Position numbers and translations under genes: made by a program | Part shown: in pieces, positions 41,713 to 50,423 of the stretch | Position numbering within the stretch: position 1 is the first letter of the stretch | Layout: each line of letters begins with the position of its first letter | The notes under the pieces: generated by a model | The model's database searches: none | The model's input: only the letters and a program-made list of their open reading frames with translations | What the model was told of the DNA's origin: nothing | Source of the DNA: Fibrobacterota bacterium | Lineage (GTDB): Bacteria; Fibrobacterota; Fibrobacteria; UBA11236 | Length of the DNA stretch: 64,000 nucleotides | Direction: 5' to 3' | NCBI GenBank assembly: GCA_019509785.1 | Contig: JAEKLQ010000032.1 | Span: 75,229-139,228 of the forward strand

Positions 41713-42954
41713 GTGCTCGCCAGCATCCTGGTCGTGGTAGCTCACTGCGTGCACGTATGGGTCGAAGGCTTCGCCGTCCATCGCGAATTCCTCTCGCTCT
41801 CCTTCCTTTCCGCGGTGCTCGATCAGCTCACCCGTTTCACCGTTCCGCTTTTCTTCTTCCTGTCCGGTTTCGGGCTAACGCTCCAGCTTCGTGACGGACC
41901 TTTACGGCTGCGGGAGTACTACCGATACCGGCTGTCCAAGATCCTGGCGCCTTTTCTGATCTGGTCGCTTCTCACCGCTTTCCGCCACCAGGAATTCATC
42001 CTGGGCATGCCTTGGGCATCCGATCCGCGCGCCGCCGGCCTCCTCTTCCTGCGTTTCCTGCTTCTGGACGGTTTCGATTACCAATATTATTTCGTCATCG
42101 TCATTTTCCAGTTTTACCTGGTTTATCCCCTGCTGTATAAGCTCGGGCGATCCCGATTATTCATGGCCCTTTTCCTGGTGCTCCATCTGGCCCTCATGTC
42201 CCCGGTCGAAACCTACCTGCAACTCGCGGGGATACAGCTGCCCAATATCCACCCCAATCTCCTGGCATTCCATTGGCTCTATTGCTTCGCCGGCATGCAT
42301 GCGGCGTGGAACAAGGATTTCCTCATCGGGTCGGTGGGCCGCTGGAGCGGGCGGAAAATCGTGGGATTCTGGTTGGCGACCTTGGCCCTGATGATCGGGG
42401 AATTCCTGGGCAATATCTGGAACGAGAAGGGGCTTTCCGATACCGATCATTTCAATCGCTGGTCCGTGGTGCTCTATTGCCTTTCCTCCCTGATCCTTTT
42501 CATGAAGTACAAGTCCATCCTGGCGGCTCGCGTGTACGATTCCCCGTTCGGGCGCTTCTTGTTTTCCCACGTAGCGCCTTTCACGTTTTTCGTATACCTG
42601 GCGCATACCCACGTTTTGCGTTTGGTGGACTACCTGCTCTGGGAGGTCACCATCTTCGACTACCTGAACCGCATTCTGCTGGTGGTCGCCGGATCGTATC
42701 TGTTGGCCTGGACCACCCAATGGCTGTTGGAGGATTTCCCCCGCTTACGGTTCTACTTGGGTCTTCCCAAGAAACCGATCGTGGACTGGTCCAGGGTCCC
42801 GGGCGCCCGGCTTTTCCGCCTGCGCGTGGCGCAGACAGGAAGGGATTCCGGTCGCGCCGCTTCCATGCAAGCCGGTCCCATGGCGGGGCATCCCGCGCAA
42901 TCGGGCCAGGCCGCCTTGAGCCGAAGGCTCTCTTCCGATCATCCCGCGGTTTAA
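41713..42954 (+). CDS. Acyltransferase 3 family membrane protein (OafA/WecH-like)
   Basis: 413 residues, about ten membrane helices. The opening VLASILVVVAHCVHVWVEG holds the catalytic-type His of acyltransferase 3 proteins (normally in xxVxxxH), followed by TVPLFFFLSGFGLTLQL and a conserved Arg-rich loop YYRYRLSKILAPFLIWSL. Such proteins O- or N-acylate surface polysaccharides or lipids using acyl-CoA at the inner membrane. Start is a GTG with GGAGAG nine bases upstream; the usual family N-terminus would start a few residues earlier, and an upstream CTG (41653) cannot be excluded. The last 65 residues are a cytosolic tail. Confidence 0.82.
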   Translation: MLASILVVVAHCVHVWVEGFAVHREFLSLSFLSAVLDQLTRFTVPLFFFLSGFGLTLQLRDGPLRLREYYRYRLSKILAPFLIWSLLTAFRHQEFILGMPWASDPRAAGLLFLRFLLLDGFDYQYYFVIVIFQFYLVYPLLYKLGRSRLFMALFLVLHLALMSPVETYLQLAGIQLPNIHPNLLAFHWLYCFAGMHAAWNKDFLIGSVGRWSGRKIVGFWLATLALMIGEFLGNIWNEKGLSDTDHFNRWSVVLYCLSSLILFMKYKSILAARVYDSPFGRFLFSHVAPFTFFVYLAHTHVLRLVDYLLWEVTIFDYLNRILLVVAGSYLLAWTTQWLLEDFPRLRFYLGLPKKPIVDWSRVPGARLFRLRVAQTGRDSGRAASMQAGPMAGHPAQSGQAALSRRLSSDHPAV

Positions 42955-43003
42955 TCGGGACCTTCAGGAACTTTAGGCCCTTTAAAATGGGGCCCATAAA
43001 ATA

Positions 43004-43031
43004 AGAACGGCGGCCGGGTGGCCGCCGTTCT
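43004..43031. terminator. Bidirectional terminator between acyltransferase and CHIPPGNP lipoprotein
   Basis: AGAACGGCGGCC (43004-43015), loop GGGT, GGCCGCCGTTCT (43020-43031). T-rich tails follow in both directions (TTACTT on plus, TTATTTTA on minus), so it serves the two convergent genes. Confidence 0.85.
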
Positions 43032-43053
43032 TTACTTCAATCCGAGAGTGGAA

Positions 43054-43689
43054 TCAGAAGTGGAGTCCGCCGCCGGTAGTCGAGGTATCGGTCGGGGGAG
43101 TGCCGCCGGTTCCGCCGTCATGGGACGTATCGTGGCCGGAGTTACCGCCAGAGTGGCCGTTCCCGCTGCCGCAATCCACCGACATGGCGGGAGTGGTCTC
43201 GGCCTTGCAGGTGCCGAGATAATCGCCATGGGCGAGATGGGCCTTCACCGCCGCCGCGCCCACCACGATGGTATGCGCATTGGCCGGGTTTCCCGGGGGG
43301 ATGTGGCAAATTGCGACCTTACCGCCGGAGCGGTCAAGGGCAAGCCCATCATGGGACGCGCTTGTGCCGGGATTGTCCGAGCAGGGTTTGGCTGCGGGAG
43401 GCATATCCTTGCAAGCGCCTAGCTTGTCGCCATGGGCGAGATGGGCCTTCACGGCGGGATTGCCGACCGTGATGGTATGGGCATTGGCAGGATTTCCGGG
43501 CGGGATGTGGCAGATGGTGGTCTTACCGACCCCACCCCCATGATCGGAGGAGTCCGCCGAACCGCTTTGGCTCATGGCCAGGGTTGCATTGCTTTGCGAG
43601 GAGTCCGTGGGGTTCATACAGCCCAGCATCCAGACGGTGCCTACCGCTCCGGTGAGGGTCAATAGGGATTGCGCGCGTCCCTTAATCAT
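43054..43689 (-). CDS. Lipoprotein with two CHIPPGNP/His-Cys modules
   Basis: 211 residues. Signal with lipobox WMLGC (Cys at about 24). Two 34-residue modules at about 60-93 and 128-161 read ICHIPPGNPANAHTI, then VG..AVKAHLAHGD.LG.CK. Each holds one Cys-His, three further His and a final Cys in fixed positions, suggesting metal or haem binding. The rest is Gly/Ser/Asp/Thr-rich and ends GGGLHF. CHIPPGNP-type sequences occur in several exported bacterial proteins, but I know of no proven function. It is divergent from the VWA protein gene. Confidence 0.72.
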   Translation of the reverse strand: MIKGRAQSLLTLTGAVGTVWMLGCMNPTDSSQSNATLAMSQSGSADSSDHGGGVGKTTICHIPPGNPANAHTITVGNPAVKAHLAHGDKLGACKDMPPAAKPCSDNPGTSASHDGLALDRSGGKVAICHIPPGNPANAHTIVVGAAAVKAHLAHGDYLGTCKAETTPAMSVDCGSGNGHSGGNSGHDTSHDGGTGGTPPTDTSTTGGGLHF

Positions 43690-43770
43690 TGAGTGAAGAC
43701 CTTCCTGCCAAGGAATGGACATAATGTAACCCCGAAGGGAATCTTATGCGAGAATATTCCCGTTGCAATG

Positions 43771-43791
43771 CCGAATAGATTCGGGTTTTTT
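43771..43791 (+). terminator. Possible short hairpin with T-run, 5' of the VWA gene
   Basis: CCGAAT-AG-ATTCGG followed by GTTTTTT. It is on the plus strand with no plus gene for 800 bases upstream, so it would end only a short transcript from the 43690-43770 region, or act as an attenuator for the gene at 43926. GGGAAT/ATTCCC (43737-43742 / 43756-43761) forms a second small stem just before it. The stem is short, so this is tentative. Confidence 0.35.
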
Positions 43792-43925
43792 CATCCCGTA
43801 ATAGGCAATTTGAGGACCGATGGTACAACTGGCGCATTGGAACGCGCAGTTCCGCTTCCCGGGAATACGTCGCGAAAAGCTGCGTTCCTGACGCGTATAA
43901 GTTATGCCGTATCCTTAGGAGCATC

Positions 43926-46673
43926 ATGCCCGCATTCGCGCTTTCCCGCCTTCGCTTCCCGATTGCATCCGCTTTCATTACCCTGGCGCTATCCTCGGGG
44001 TTGGCCGGACGGGCCGCGGCCCAGAGCGAAACCGGTCGCATTTGCGAGGTGAAACCCGTGTTGCGATGCCTGGATAAATCGAAGATCGAAGGCGATACCC
44101 TTTACGTTCCGCTGGATGCGGCCGCCATCCGCAGCGACGGATTCCTCATCTGCGACAGTTCGTACAATTACACCACCGCTCCCGACATCGTTCTCATCAT
44201 GGACAATACCGCGTCCATGGACAGCATCCAAACGGTGGATGGCGTCCCGCGCTACTGCGAATTCCCGGCTTCGGAAACCGAGGATCCCGGTTGCATCAGC
44301 GGCGATCCCCACAAGCTGCGCGGCCCCGCCCTGCGGACCTTCCTGGATAGCGCGTTGGTAAAGGGCGGTAAGGGCATCAACGTAGGCATCGTCCTATTCT
44401 CTTCGCAAGCCGATTCGGTTTCGGACAAGTTGACGCCCCTGACTTCCGCCAGTGTCGACTCCATCAAGTCCTCCATCGTAATGAAAGCGCATCTGGGAGG
44501 AACCAACTATCATGTCGCCTTCACCGAGGCGCGCCGCCTGCTGGCCCAATCGCGCAAGCCCAAGGACGAGCAATTCATCATCTTCGTCTCGGACGGGCGG
44601 CCCAACCTTCCCGTGAGCAATCCGTACCTGTACAAGCAGTATTGGGACAGCCTTCCGGTGGTGCACAGCATTTACCTCGGGGACAATGAAGCCAACTTCA
44701 AGGACATGCAGGACATTTCCGATCATACCCATGGGACGTTCTTCCATATCCGCGATGTCGGCGCCTTGGCCAGCTACCTGACCAACGATCTCGCCAAGCA
44801 ACTGTTCCGCCGCGCCACGCCTACCCTAACGACGGTTCGTAATCTGACGGATTCGGTCGTGTTCCAGGTGGATGCGGCGCACCATGCGGCCCTGCCGGAC
44901 TCGGGGGCGTACACCCTGCAGATGCCCGGCCCCTTGGAGTTGGTTAAAGGGGTGAACGACATCCTCGTCAAGACCGAGTACGGATACGGGGGTACTACCC
45001 AGGACGTGCATTTCTCCATCGTCCGCGCCGTCGCCCGGCCCGATGACCTCACTCTGCAGCAGTCCTGCCGCGCCCTGCCCGAGCTCCTGGTCTACAACAA
45101 CAAGGGCGATACGCTCAACCTGTCCGGGAAGCCATACACCATCAACGATACCGCGGTGCGCTATAGCCTGACCACCAACGTCTCCCTGGACTCGTTCAAC
45201 GTGCTGATCCAGACGCAGAGCGCCGCCACCTCCCAGAAGGATCTCGAAGCGGTGCTGAATACCGCCGCCAACAAAAAAGATTCCACCTGGACCGGCTCAC
45301 GGCCATTCGAGCATCAGACCGTCGATAAGCATCCCGGGGACGGCAAGCTGCAGGTCGATCATGGCGAGACGATTATCCTTTCCTACCACAATCCGTATAT
45401 CCGGGAAGACAGCGCCAGCGCGCGCGTGCGCGTGAAGTACGGGCCCGATTTCGACAAGGCCGCCTACCGGGATCTGAACGGCGACGGGCGCATCGAAACG
45501 GTGACCATCCGCTTCCTGGACGCCCTGCCTGTCCTGCCCGCCAAACTGGGATTCAAGATCGTGGATGCGACCGGGGCAAGCGCCGAACGCACGGCCACAG
45601 GCGGGGAAATCAAGTTCGCCCCTGCCGCGGGCGGAGGCGACGATCATAACTCCCTCATCGTTACCCTCTCGAACCCGTTCCCCTTCGGGATGACCTCGGT
45701 GGCCAACGCCGATTCCTCCGGGCATACCTACCGCCAAGCGGACATTCCCATGGTCGACGCGACGTTCAGGGTGGACGATTCGGTGCCGCCGGTGATCGTA
45801 TCCGCCGAGGTGACAACGGACAAAGCCACCAACCAGCCGAAGGTGGTTGTGACCTATTCGGAGCCGATCAATCTGGCTGAACCTTCCATTGAGCCGTTGG
45901 TCTTCAAACGGGACACTTTGGAATTCACCGGCAAGGATCTGCCCATCGCGAAAATGGAGAAGACCGATGCCCGCCATTGGACCTTCTGGATCCAATCCGG
46001 CACGGATTACAAACCCGTGGGCGGCGATTCGGTGGCGATCAACAACAACGGGGAGACCCGGGATGCGAACGGCATCGCGCCCAAGCGCAAACTGTTCGAA
46101 CCCTTGTTCGGACCGGCTCCAGGCCAGAAAATCTCGGACTTCTACGTAACCTTCGCCAATGGTTCCCGGGGCAGTGGGGCCGCGGGTTCGGCCACCGTCA
46201 ATAACGATGCCGTGTTCATCCCCGTCGACTCCAAAGGATATCCGGTTCCCGGCGATGCCAGCGCCGGAAAATGCCCGAGTTGCGCGGCCCAGGACAACGG
46301 CAACTTCGCGGGTTCGGTGATCCACATCCTCACCAAGCAGCCGGTGCATTACGACTTCACCATCTTCTCCAACCTGGGCCAGGTGGTGGTCCATGGCTCG
46401 GGAGACATCGGGGATGCGGACTTAAGCTTGCTCGATAAGATCGAAAGCGACTCGCATGATCCCAGCCAGACGCAATACGTGCAGCGCATCGTCTGGACCG
46501 GCCGCACCGACAATGGGGTAATGGCGGGCACCGGGGCCTACGTGCTCAAGGCCGTCTTCCATTATGAACGCAACCTCAAGACCGGAGCGCATGCTTCGGC
46601 GGAAACCAAGATCACCCGATTCGGTTTCATGCGCGCCTGCTGCCAGGCGTACAACGACAAGTGGTATTACTGA
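43926..46673 (+). CDS. Secreted von Willebrand factor A surface protein with FlgD-Ig-like C-terminus
   Basis: 915 residues. Signal peptide (SAFITLALSSGLAGRAAAQS) follows AGGAG at the start. A VWA domain spans about 80-290: PDIVLIMDNTASMDSIQ gives the MIDAS as D-x-T-x-S (DNTAS), and IFVSDGRPNLPV holds the second metal ligand. The middle is beta-rich with Asp-rich loops (DLNGDGRIETVTIRFLDALP resembles a calcium/dockerin-type strand), then segments VDDSVPPVIVSAEVT and SEPINLAEPSIEPLVF. The last 130 residues (FTIFSNLGQVVVHGSGD, RIVWTGRTDNGVMAGTGAYVLKAVF) are FlgD-Ig-like, as in type IX cargo. Expected to be displayed at the surface. Confidence 0.82.
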   Translation: MPAFALSRLRFPIASAFITLALSSGLAGRAAAQSETGRICEVKPVLRCLDKSKIEGDTLYVPLDAAAIRSDGFLICDSSYNYTTAPDIVLIMDNTASMDSIQTVDGVPRYCEFPASETEDPGCISGDPHKLRGPALRTFLDSALVKGGKGINVGIVLFSSQADSVSDKLTPLTSASVDSIKSSIVMKAHLGGTNYHVAFTEARRLLAQSRKPKDEQFIIFVSDGRPNLPVSNPYLYKQYWDSLPVVHSIYLGDNEANFKDMQDISDHTHGTFFHIRDVGALASYLTNDLAKQLFRRATPTLTTVRNLTDSVVFQVDAAHHAALPDSGAYTLQMPGPLELVKGVNDILVKTEYGYGGTTQDVHFSIVRAVARPDDLTLQQSCRALPELLVYNNKGDTLNLSGKPYTINDTAVRYSLTTNVSLDSFNVLIQTQSAATSQKDLEAVLNTAANKKDSTWTGSRPFEHQTVDKHPGDGKLQVDHGETIILSYHNPYIREDSASARVRVKYGPDFDKAAYRDLNGDGRIETVTIRFLDALPVLPAKLGFKIVDATGASAERTATGGEIKFAPAAGGGDDHNSLIVTLSNPFPFGMTSVANADSSGHTYRQADIPMVDATFRVDDSVPPVIVSAEVTTDKATNQPKVVVTYSEPINLAEPSIEPLVFKRDTLEFTGKDLPIAKMEKTDARHWTFWIQSGTDYKPVGGDSVAINNNGETRDANGIAPKRKLFEPLFGPAPGQKISDFYVTFANGSRGSGAAGSATVNNDAVFIPVDSKGYPVPGDASAGKCPSCAAQDNGNFAGSVIHILTKQPVHYDFTIFSNLGQVVVHGSGDIGDADLSLLDKIESDSHDPSQTQYVQRIVWTGRTDNGVMAGTGAYVLKAVFHYERNLKTGAHASAETKITRFGFMRACCQAYNDKWYY

Positions 46674-46748
46674 GCGGGAGAGCCTGAAAGACTAACGGCG
46701 CCCTGGAAAGGACGCCTAGTCGCCGGAGGCGCCTAGCGAAGGGGGGAA

Positions 46749-46835
46749 CGGAGATGGAGGGAGTCGAACCCCCGGACCGTTTTCACGGACTTCTGATTTC
46801 GAATCAGACGCAATAGACCACTCTGCCACATCTCC
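46749..46835 (-). tRNA. tRNA-Ser (anticodon CGA)
   Basis: 87 bases on the minus strand. Acceptor GGAGATG (46835-46829) pairs with 46756-46750. The anticodon loop is TTCGAAA in the stem TCTGA/TCAGA, giving CGA (decodes UCG). The long variable arm (AAGTCCGTGAAAACGGTCC) is the class II form of tRNA-Ser. T arm GGGGGTTCGACTCCC. CCA is not encoded. Confidence 0.95.
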
Positions 46836-46897
46836 GGGGGGGAATTTAAAAAAAAATCCGCGGTTCTTGGAGCCGAGGGCCCGCAGGCGTATTTTCT

Positions 46898-46949
46898 GGC
46901 TTAGAAGCGTTGCATGGTCCTGAACGGGACTCCGCTTCTCAACGAGCCA
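46898..46949 (+). other. Structured leader candidate upstream of glgX
   Basis: AGAAGCG (46903-46909) pairs with CGCTTCT (46933-46939); inside, GTCC/GGAC (46917-46920 / 46927-46930) form an inner stem, and outside GGCT/AGCC can extend it. A second GC-rich stem (GGGGCCC...GGCCC) lies at about 46951-46974, before AAGGA and the glgX start. A structured 5' UTR or small RNA is possible; no known family is recognised. Confidence 0.35.
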
Positions 46950-46990
46950 AGGGGCCCGTAGGCCCGGCAGCCCCCTGAAAAAGGACCCGC

Positions 46991-49342
46991 ATGACCTCCA
47001 AGAAAGCTTACCGCGTGCGGCCCAAAGGCCGTGACGGGGAGTATGCCACCGTTGAAGCCTTCGAGCGCAAGGGTAGGGCCCATCGTAAAGTCTTACGCTT
47101 CCGCCAGCCCCAGGAACGGACCGTCCCCAGTACGGCCCGCGCCTTGCGGGAGGGCTACCCCACGCGGCTCGGGGCCACCCTCCATGAGGATGGGATCAAT
47201 TTCGCCGTCCATGCCCCCCAGGCCCGCGAGGTTTTCTTGGTGCTTTTCGATTCGGTCGAATCGGAGGCGCAGGAGGTTATCCGCTTGCCGGGCCGGACCC
47301 GGTTCATCCATCATGGCTTCGTGGAGGGCTTGAAAGAAGGCCAGCTCTACGCCTTCCGGGCCCGCGGGGAATGGAATCCCGCCCGGGGCTTGCGTTACAA
47401 CGAGAACAAGCTGCTTATCGATCCGTATGCCCGCGCCTTCGCGGGCAGGTTCCGCTTCGACGGCAATCTGCTGCTCCCTTACGATCCGCTATCGCCCGAT
47501 AAGGATTTTTCCCTGGACGAGCGGGACAGCGCCGCGGCCGTCCCCAAGTGCATCGCTTACGCCCGGGCCTTCGAATGGGAAGGGGACCGGCCGCCGCGCA
47601 TCCCCATGGGCGAGCTGATCATTTACGAGACCCATCTGAAAGGGTTCACCGCCAATCCCAATAGCGGCGTCAAGGCTCCCGGAACCTATCTGGGGTTCAT
47701 CGAAAAGATCCCCTGGCTGGCTTCGCTCGGGATCAACGCGGTGGAACTGCTCCCGATCCATGCCAAGTTCCCGGCGGAAAACGAAGGGCGGGACGGCCGC
47801 GGCAATTATTGGGGATACAACACTTACGGCTTCTTCGCGCCGGAGCCCGGTTACGGCAGCCGCAAGGAGGCGGGATGCGAGGTGGAGGAATTCAAGACCC
47901 TGGTCAAGGCCCTGCACCAGGCGGGCATCGAGGTGATCCTCGACGTGGTCTACAACCATACGGCGGAGGGCAACGAACTGGGCCCCTTGATCGGTTTCAA
48001 GGGCCTGGACAACGGGGGTTATTACTCCCTCTCCGGAACGGGGCCGGAACCGCGGCGCTATTACATGAACCATAGCGGTTGCGGCAACACGGTCGATTTC
48101 GGGAACCCGGTGGTGGTGCGCCTGGCGCTCGATAGCCTGCGCTATTGGGTGGAGGAATTCCATGTGGACGGATTCCGCTTCGATCTCGCCACCGTGTGCG
48201 GGCGCGGCTTCTGGAACGGTTTCGATTCGCGCGGCCCCTTCTTCCAGGCCCTGGCCCAGGACCCGGTCCTCAACCAGGCCAAGGTCATCGCCGAACCCTG
48301 GGATTGCGGGACTTTCGAGCAAGGCAACTTCCCGGTGGGCTGGTCGGAATGGAACGCGAAGTTCAGGGACTGCGCCCGCAAGTTCGTCAAAGGCGACGCG
48401 GGCCAGCTCAATGAATTGGGTTGGCGCCTCACGGGCTCGGCCGATCTCTTCGCCGACGACGGGCGTAGCAGCGACGCCAGCATCAATTTCGTCACCTGCC
48501 ACGATGGCTATACCCTGAACGATCTGGTGAGCTACAACGAAAAGCACAATGATGCCAACGGGGAGGAAAACCGCGACGGGTATAACGACAACCTGTCCTG
48601 GAATTGCGGGGCCGAAGGGGAGAGCGAGGACCAAGCCGTGCAAGGCTTGCGCCGCCGCCAGGCCCGGAACTTCTTCTGCATGCTCCTCTTCTCGCAAGGC
48701 GTTCCCATGATCGGTCACGGTGACGAAATGCTGCGCACGCAAGGGGGCAATAACAACGCCTATTGCCAGGATAATCCCCTGGCCTGGATGGATTGGAGCC
48801 TCGCCGATCGCAACGCGGCCATGGTCGAGTTCGTGAAACGCGCCATCGCCCTGCGTAAGCGCATTCCCCTGCTCAACGGCCGCCGCTTCTTCCTCGGCAA
48901 GGGCGGACCGGGGGGCATTCCCGACATTACCTGGTATGGGCAGGACGGGAAGGATCTGCAATGGAACGATACCGAATGCCGGCGGCTCGCCTACCGTCTC
49001 GACGGATCGGAATGGACCTGGGAGGCGGACGAGACGCAGGAGACCCCTCCTGGCGCTCCCGACGCTCCGCCCGAGGGCCGCGCAGGGATGGCGCAGGGAA
49101 GCGTCAATGGCCATCATCAGGGGCCGGGGCGGGCCCGTAGGTACTACTTCATCTTCAATATGGATCCCGAGGAAGGCGATTTCGTCCTGCCCCTCGTTCC
49201 CGAGGGCCGCGCCTGGCGTCGGGTGGCCGATACGAGCTTGCCCGACGGCGAGGATTTCCTGGCGCGCGGGCGGGAAGCCCGCTTGGAGAATCCCGGCGCC
49301 TACCGGGTCCCGGGCCGCGCTACGGTGATCCTCATGGATTGA
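46991..49342 (+). CDS. glgX: Glycogen debranching enzyme (isoamylase/GlgX-type)
   Basis: 783 residues. CBM48 (about 55-155, RLGATLHEDGINFAVHAPQAREVFLVLF) precedes a GH13 barrel with VYNHTAEGNELG, nucleophile Asp in VDGFRFDLATV, acid Glu in VIAEPWDCG, and transition-state Asp in VTCHDGYTLNDLVSYNEKHNDANGE. WGYNTYGFFAPEPGYG is a GlgX/TreX signature. It cleaves alpha-1,6 branches of glycogen or limit dextrin in the cytoplasm. The first 50 residues are a basic extension. A C-terminal beta domain has an Ala/Pro/Gly-rich loop. AAGGA precedes the start. It stands apart from any glg operon. Confidence 0.92.
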   Translation: MTSKKAYRVRPKGRDGEYATVEAFERKGRAHRKVLRFRQPQERTVPSTARALREGYPTRLGATLHEDGINFAVHAPQAREVFLVLFDSVESEAQEVIRLPGRTRFIHHGFVEGLKEGQLYAFRARGEWNPARGLRYNENKLLIDPYARAFAGRFRFDGNLLLPYDPLSPDKDFSLDERDSAAAVPKCIAYARAFEWEGDRPPRIPMGELIIYETHLKGFTANPNSGVKAPGTYLGFIEKIPWLASLGINAVELLPIHAKFPAENEGRDGRGNYWGYNTYGFFAPEPGYGSRKEAGCEVEEFKTLVKALHQAGIEVILDVVYNHTAEGNELGPLIGFKGLDNGGYYSLSGTGPEPRRYYMNHSGCGNTVDFGNPVVVRLALDSLRYWVEEFHVDGFRFDLATVCGRGFWNGFDSRGPFFQALAQDPVLNQAKVIAEPWDCGTFEQGNFPVGWSEWNAKFRDCARKFVKGDAGQLNELGWRLTGSADLFADDGRSSDASINFVTCHDGYTLNDLVSYNEKHNDANGEENRDGYNDNLSWNCGAEGESEDQAVQGLRRRQARNFFCMLLFSQGVPMIGHGDEMLRTQGGNNNAYCQDNPLAWMDWSLADRNAAMVEFVKRAIALRKRIPLLNGRRFFLGKGGPGGIPDITWYGQDGKDLQWNDTECRRLAYRLDGSEWTWEADETQETPPGAPDAPPEGRAGMAQGSVNGHHQGPGRARRYYFIFNMDPEEGDFVLPLVPEGRAWRRVADTSLPDGEDFLARGREARLENPGAYRVPGRATVILMD

Positions 49343-49433
49343 ACCGTACTGAAGGCGGCTATCTTCGGCGCTGTTGCTATATTTGCCCCCCGGACCGAAG
49401 GGGGATGGCGGAGAATTGGTCTTCCTGACTCGC

Positions 49434-50423
49434 ATGCCGGATATCCCCGAAAACAAGCCGACCCGAAGTGGCCGCGCCGCGCGGCAAGCCAGGCCTTTCC
49501 TGAAATGGGCCGGCGGCAAAGGGCAACTCCTCAAAGCGCTTTCGGCCTTTTTCCCCAAGGCCCTTTCCGACGGAAGCGTTACCGATTACTACGAACCTTT
49601 CCTGGGCGGCGGGGCCATGTTCTTCCACATGATGCAAGCCTATCCCATGCGCCGGGCCTTCCTGATGGACGCCAACGAGGAGATCGTGCTCCTCTATAAG
49701 GTGGTGCAGAACGACGTGGAGCCCTTGCTCTCATGCCTTGGGCAAATGGAACGCGAATACCGGAAACTTTCCCCGTTAAAGCGGCAGGATCGGTACTTGA
49801 AGGTCCGCGCCGCCCTCAACCGCGCCCGGCCTGACATGAACTACAAGAAATACGCGAAAGAACCCTGGGTCGAGCGGGCGGCCCAACTGCTCTTCCTCAA
49901 CAAGACGTGCTATAACGGGCTGTTCCGGGTGAACCGGAGCGGCGGCTTCAATACCCCGTTCGGACGGTACGCCAATCCGACCATCGCCGATGGTGATAAT
50001 CTGCGCGCGGCTTCGGCGTTGCTGGCCAAGGCGCAAATCCGCCTCGGCGACTTCGGCGAACTCGGCGCGCTGGACGCCCGCCCCCGCGGCCTCTTGAAGC
50101 CGGGCTCCTTCATTTATTACGATCCGCCCTATCGCCCCTTGTCGCGTACCTCCAACTTCACGGCCTACAGCCGCTTCGCCTTCGGCGATGCGGAGCAGGA
50201 AAGGCTGGCAGGCCTCTTCCGCGCCCTGGATCGCAAAGGCATCTACCAGATGCTCTCCAACTCCGATCCGCGCAATGCCGATCCCGCCGACGATTTCTTC
50301 GAACGGACCTACTCCGATTACGGGAAGACCTTCTGGAGGGTACCGGCCACGCGCGCGATCAACTCGGTCGCCAAGGGCCGCGGGCGCATCAACGAGATCG
50401 TGATCACGAACTACAGCCCATGA
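49434..50423 (+). CDS. Dam-family DNA adenine-N6 methyltransferase (type II modification enzyme)
   Basis: 329 residues. FLKWAGGKG (about 22-30) and EPFLGGGAMFF (about 54-64) are the SAM-binding motifs of D12-class adenine methylases; FLNKTCYNGLFRVNRSGGFN (about 154-173) is the Dam-family recognition hallmark, and DPPY (about 230-233) is the catalytic motif. It methylates N6 of adenine; Dam/DpnM relatives act on GATC, so that is the likely but unproven target. Start at ATG 49434; a TTG at 49374 is an alternative. It overlaps the next gene by four bases, and the pair is a restriction-modification unit. Confidence 0.87.
   Translation: MPDIPENKPTRSGRAARQARPFLKWAGGKGQLLKALSAFFPKALSDGSVTDYYEPFLGGGAMFFHMMQAYPMRRAFLMDANEEIVLLYKVVQNDVEPLLSCLGQMEREYRKLSPLKRQDRYLKVRAALNRARPDMNYKKYAKEPWVERAAQLLFLNKTCYNGLFRVNRSGGFNTPFGRYANPTIADGDNLRAASALLAKAQIRLGDFGELGALDARPRGLLKPGSFIYYDPPYRPLSRTSNFTAYSRFAFGDAEQERLAGLFRALDRKGIYQMLSNSDPRNADPADDFFERTYSDYGKTFWRVPATRAINSVAKGRGRINEIVITNYSP

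Noticed and set aside
49374-49433. Upstream TTG start for the methylase
   Set aside because: The added residues do not resemble Dam-family N-termini; ATG at 49434 is simpler, though the start context is weak in both cases.
47489-49558. Long open frame opposite glgX
   Set aside because: Antisense to an unmistakable GlgX; no signature of its own and no ribosome-binding site.
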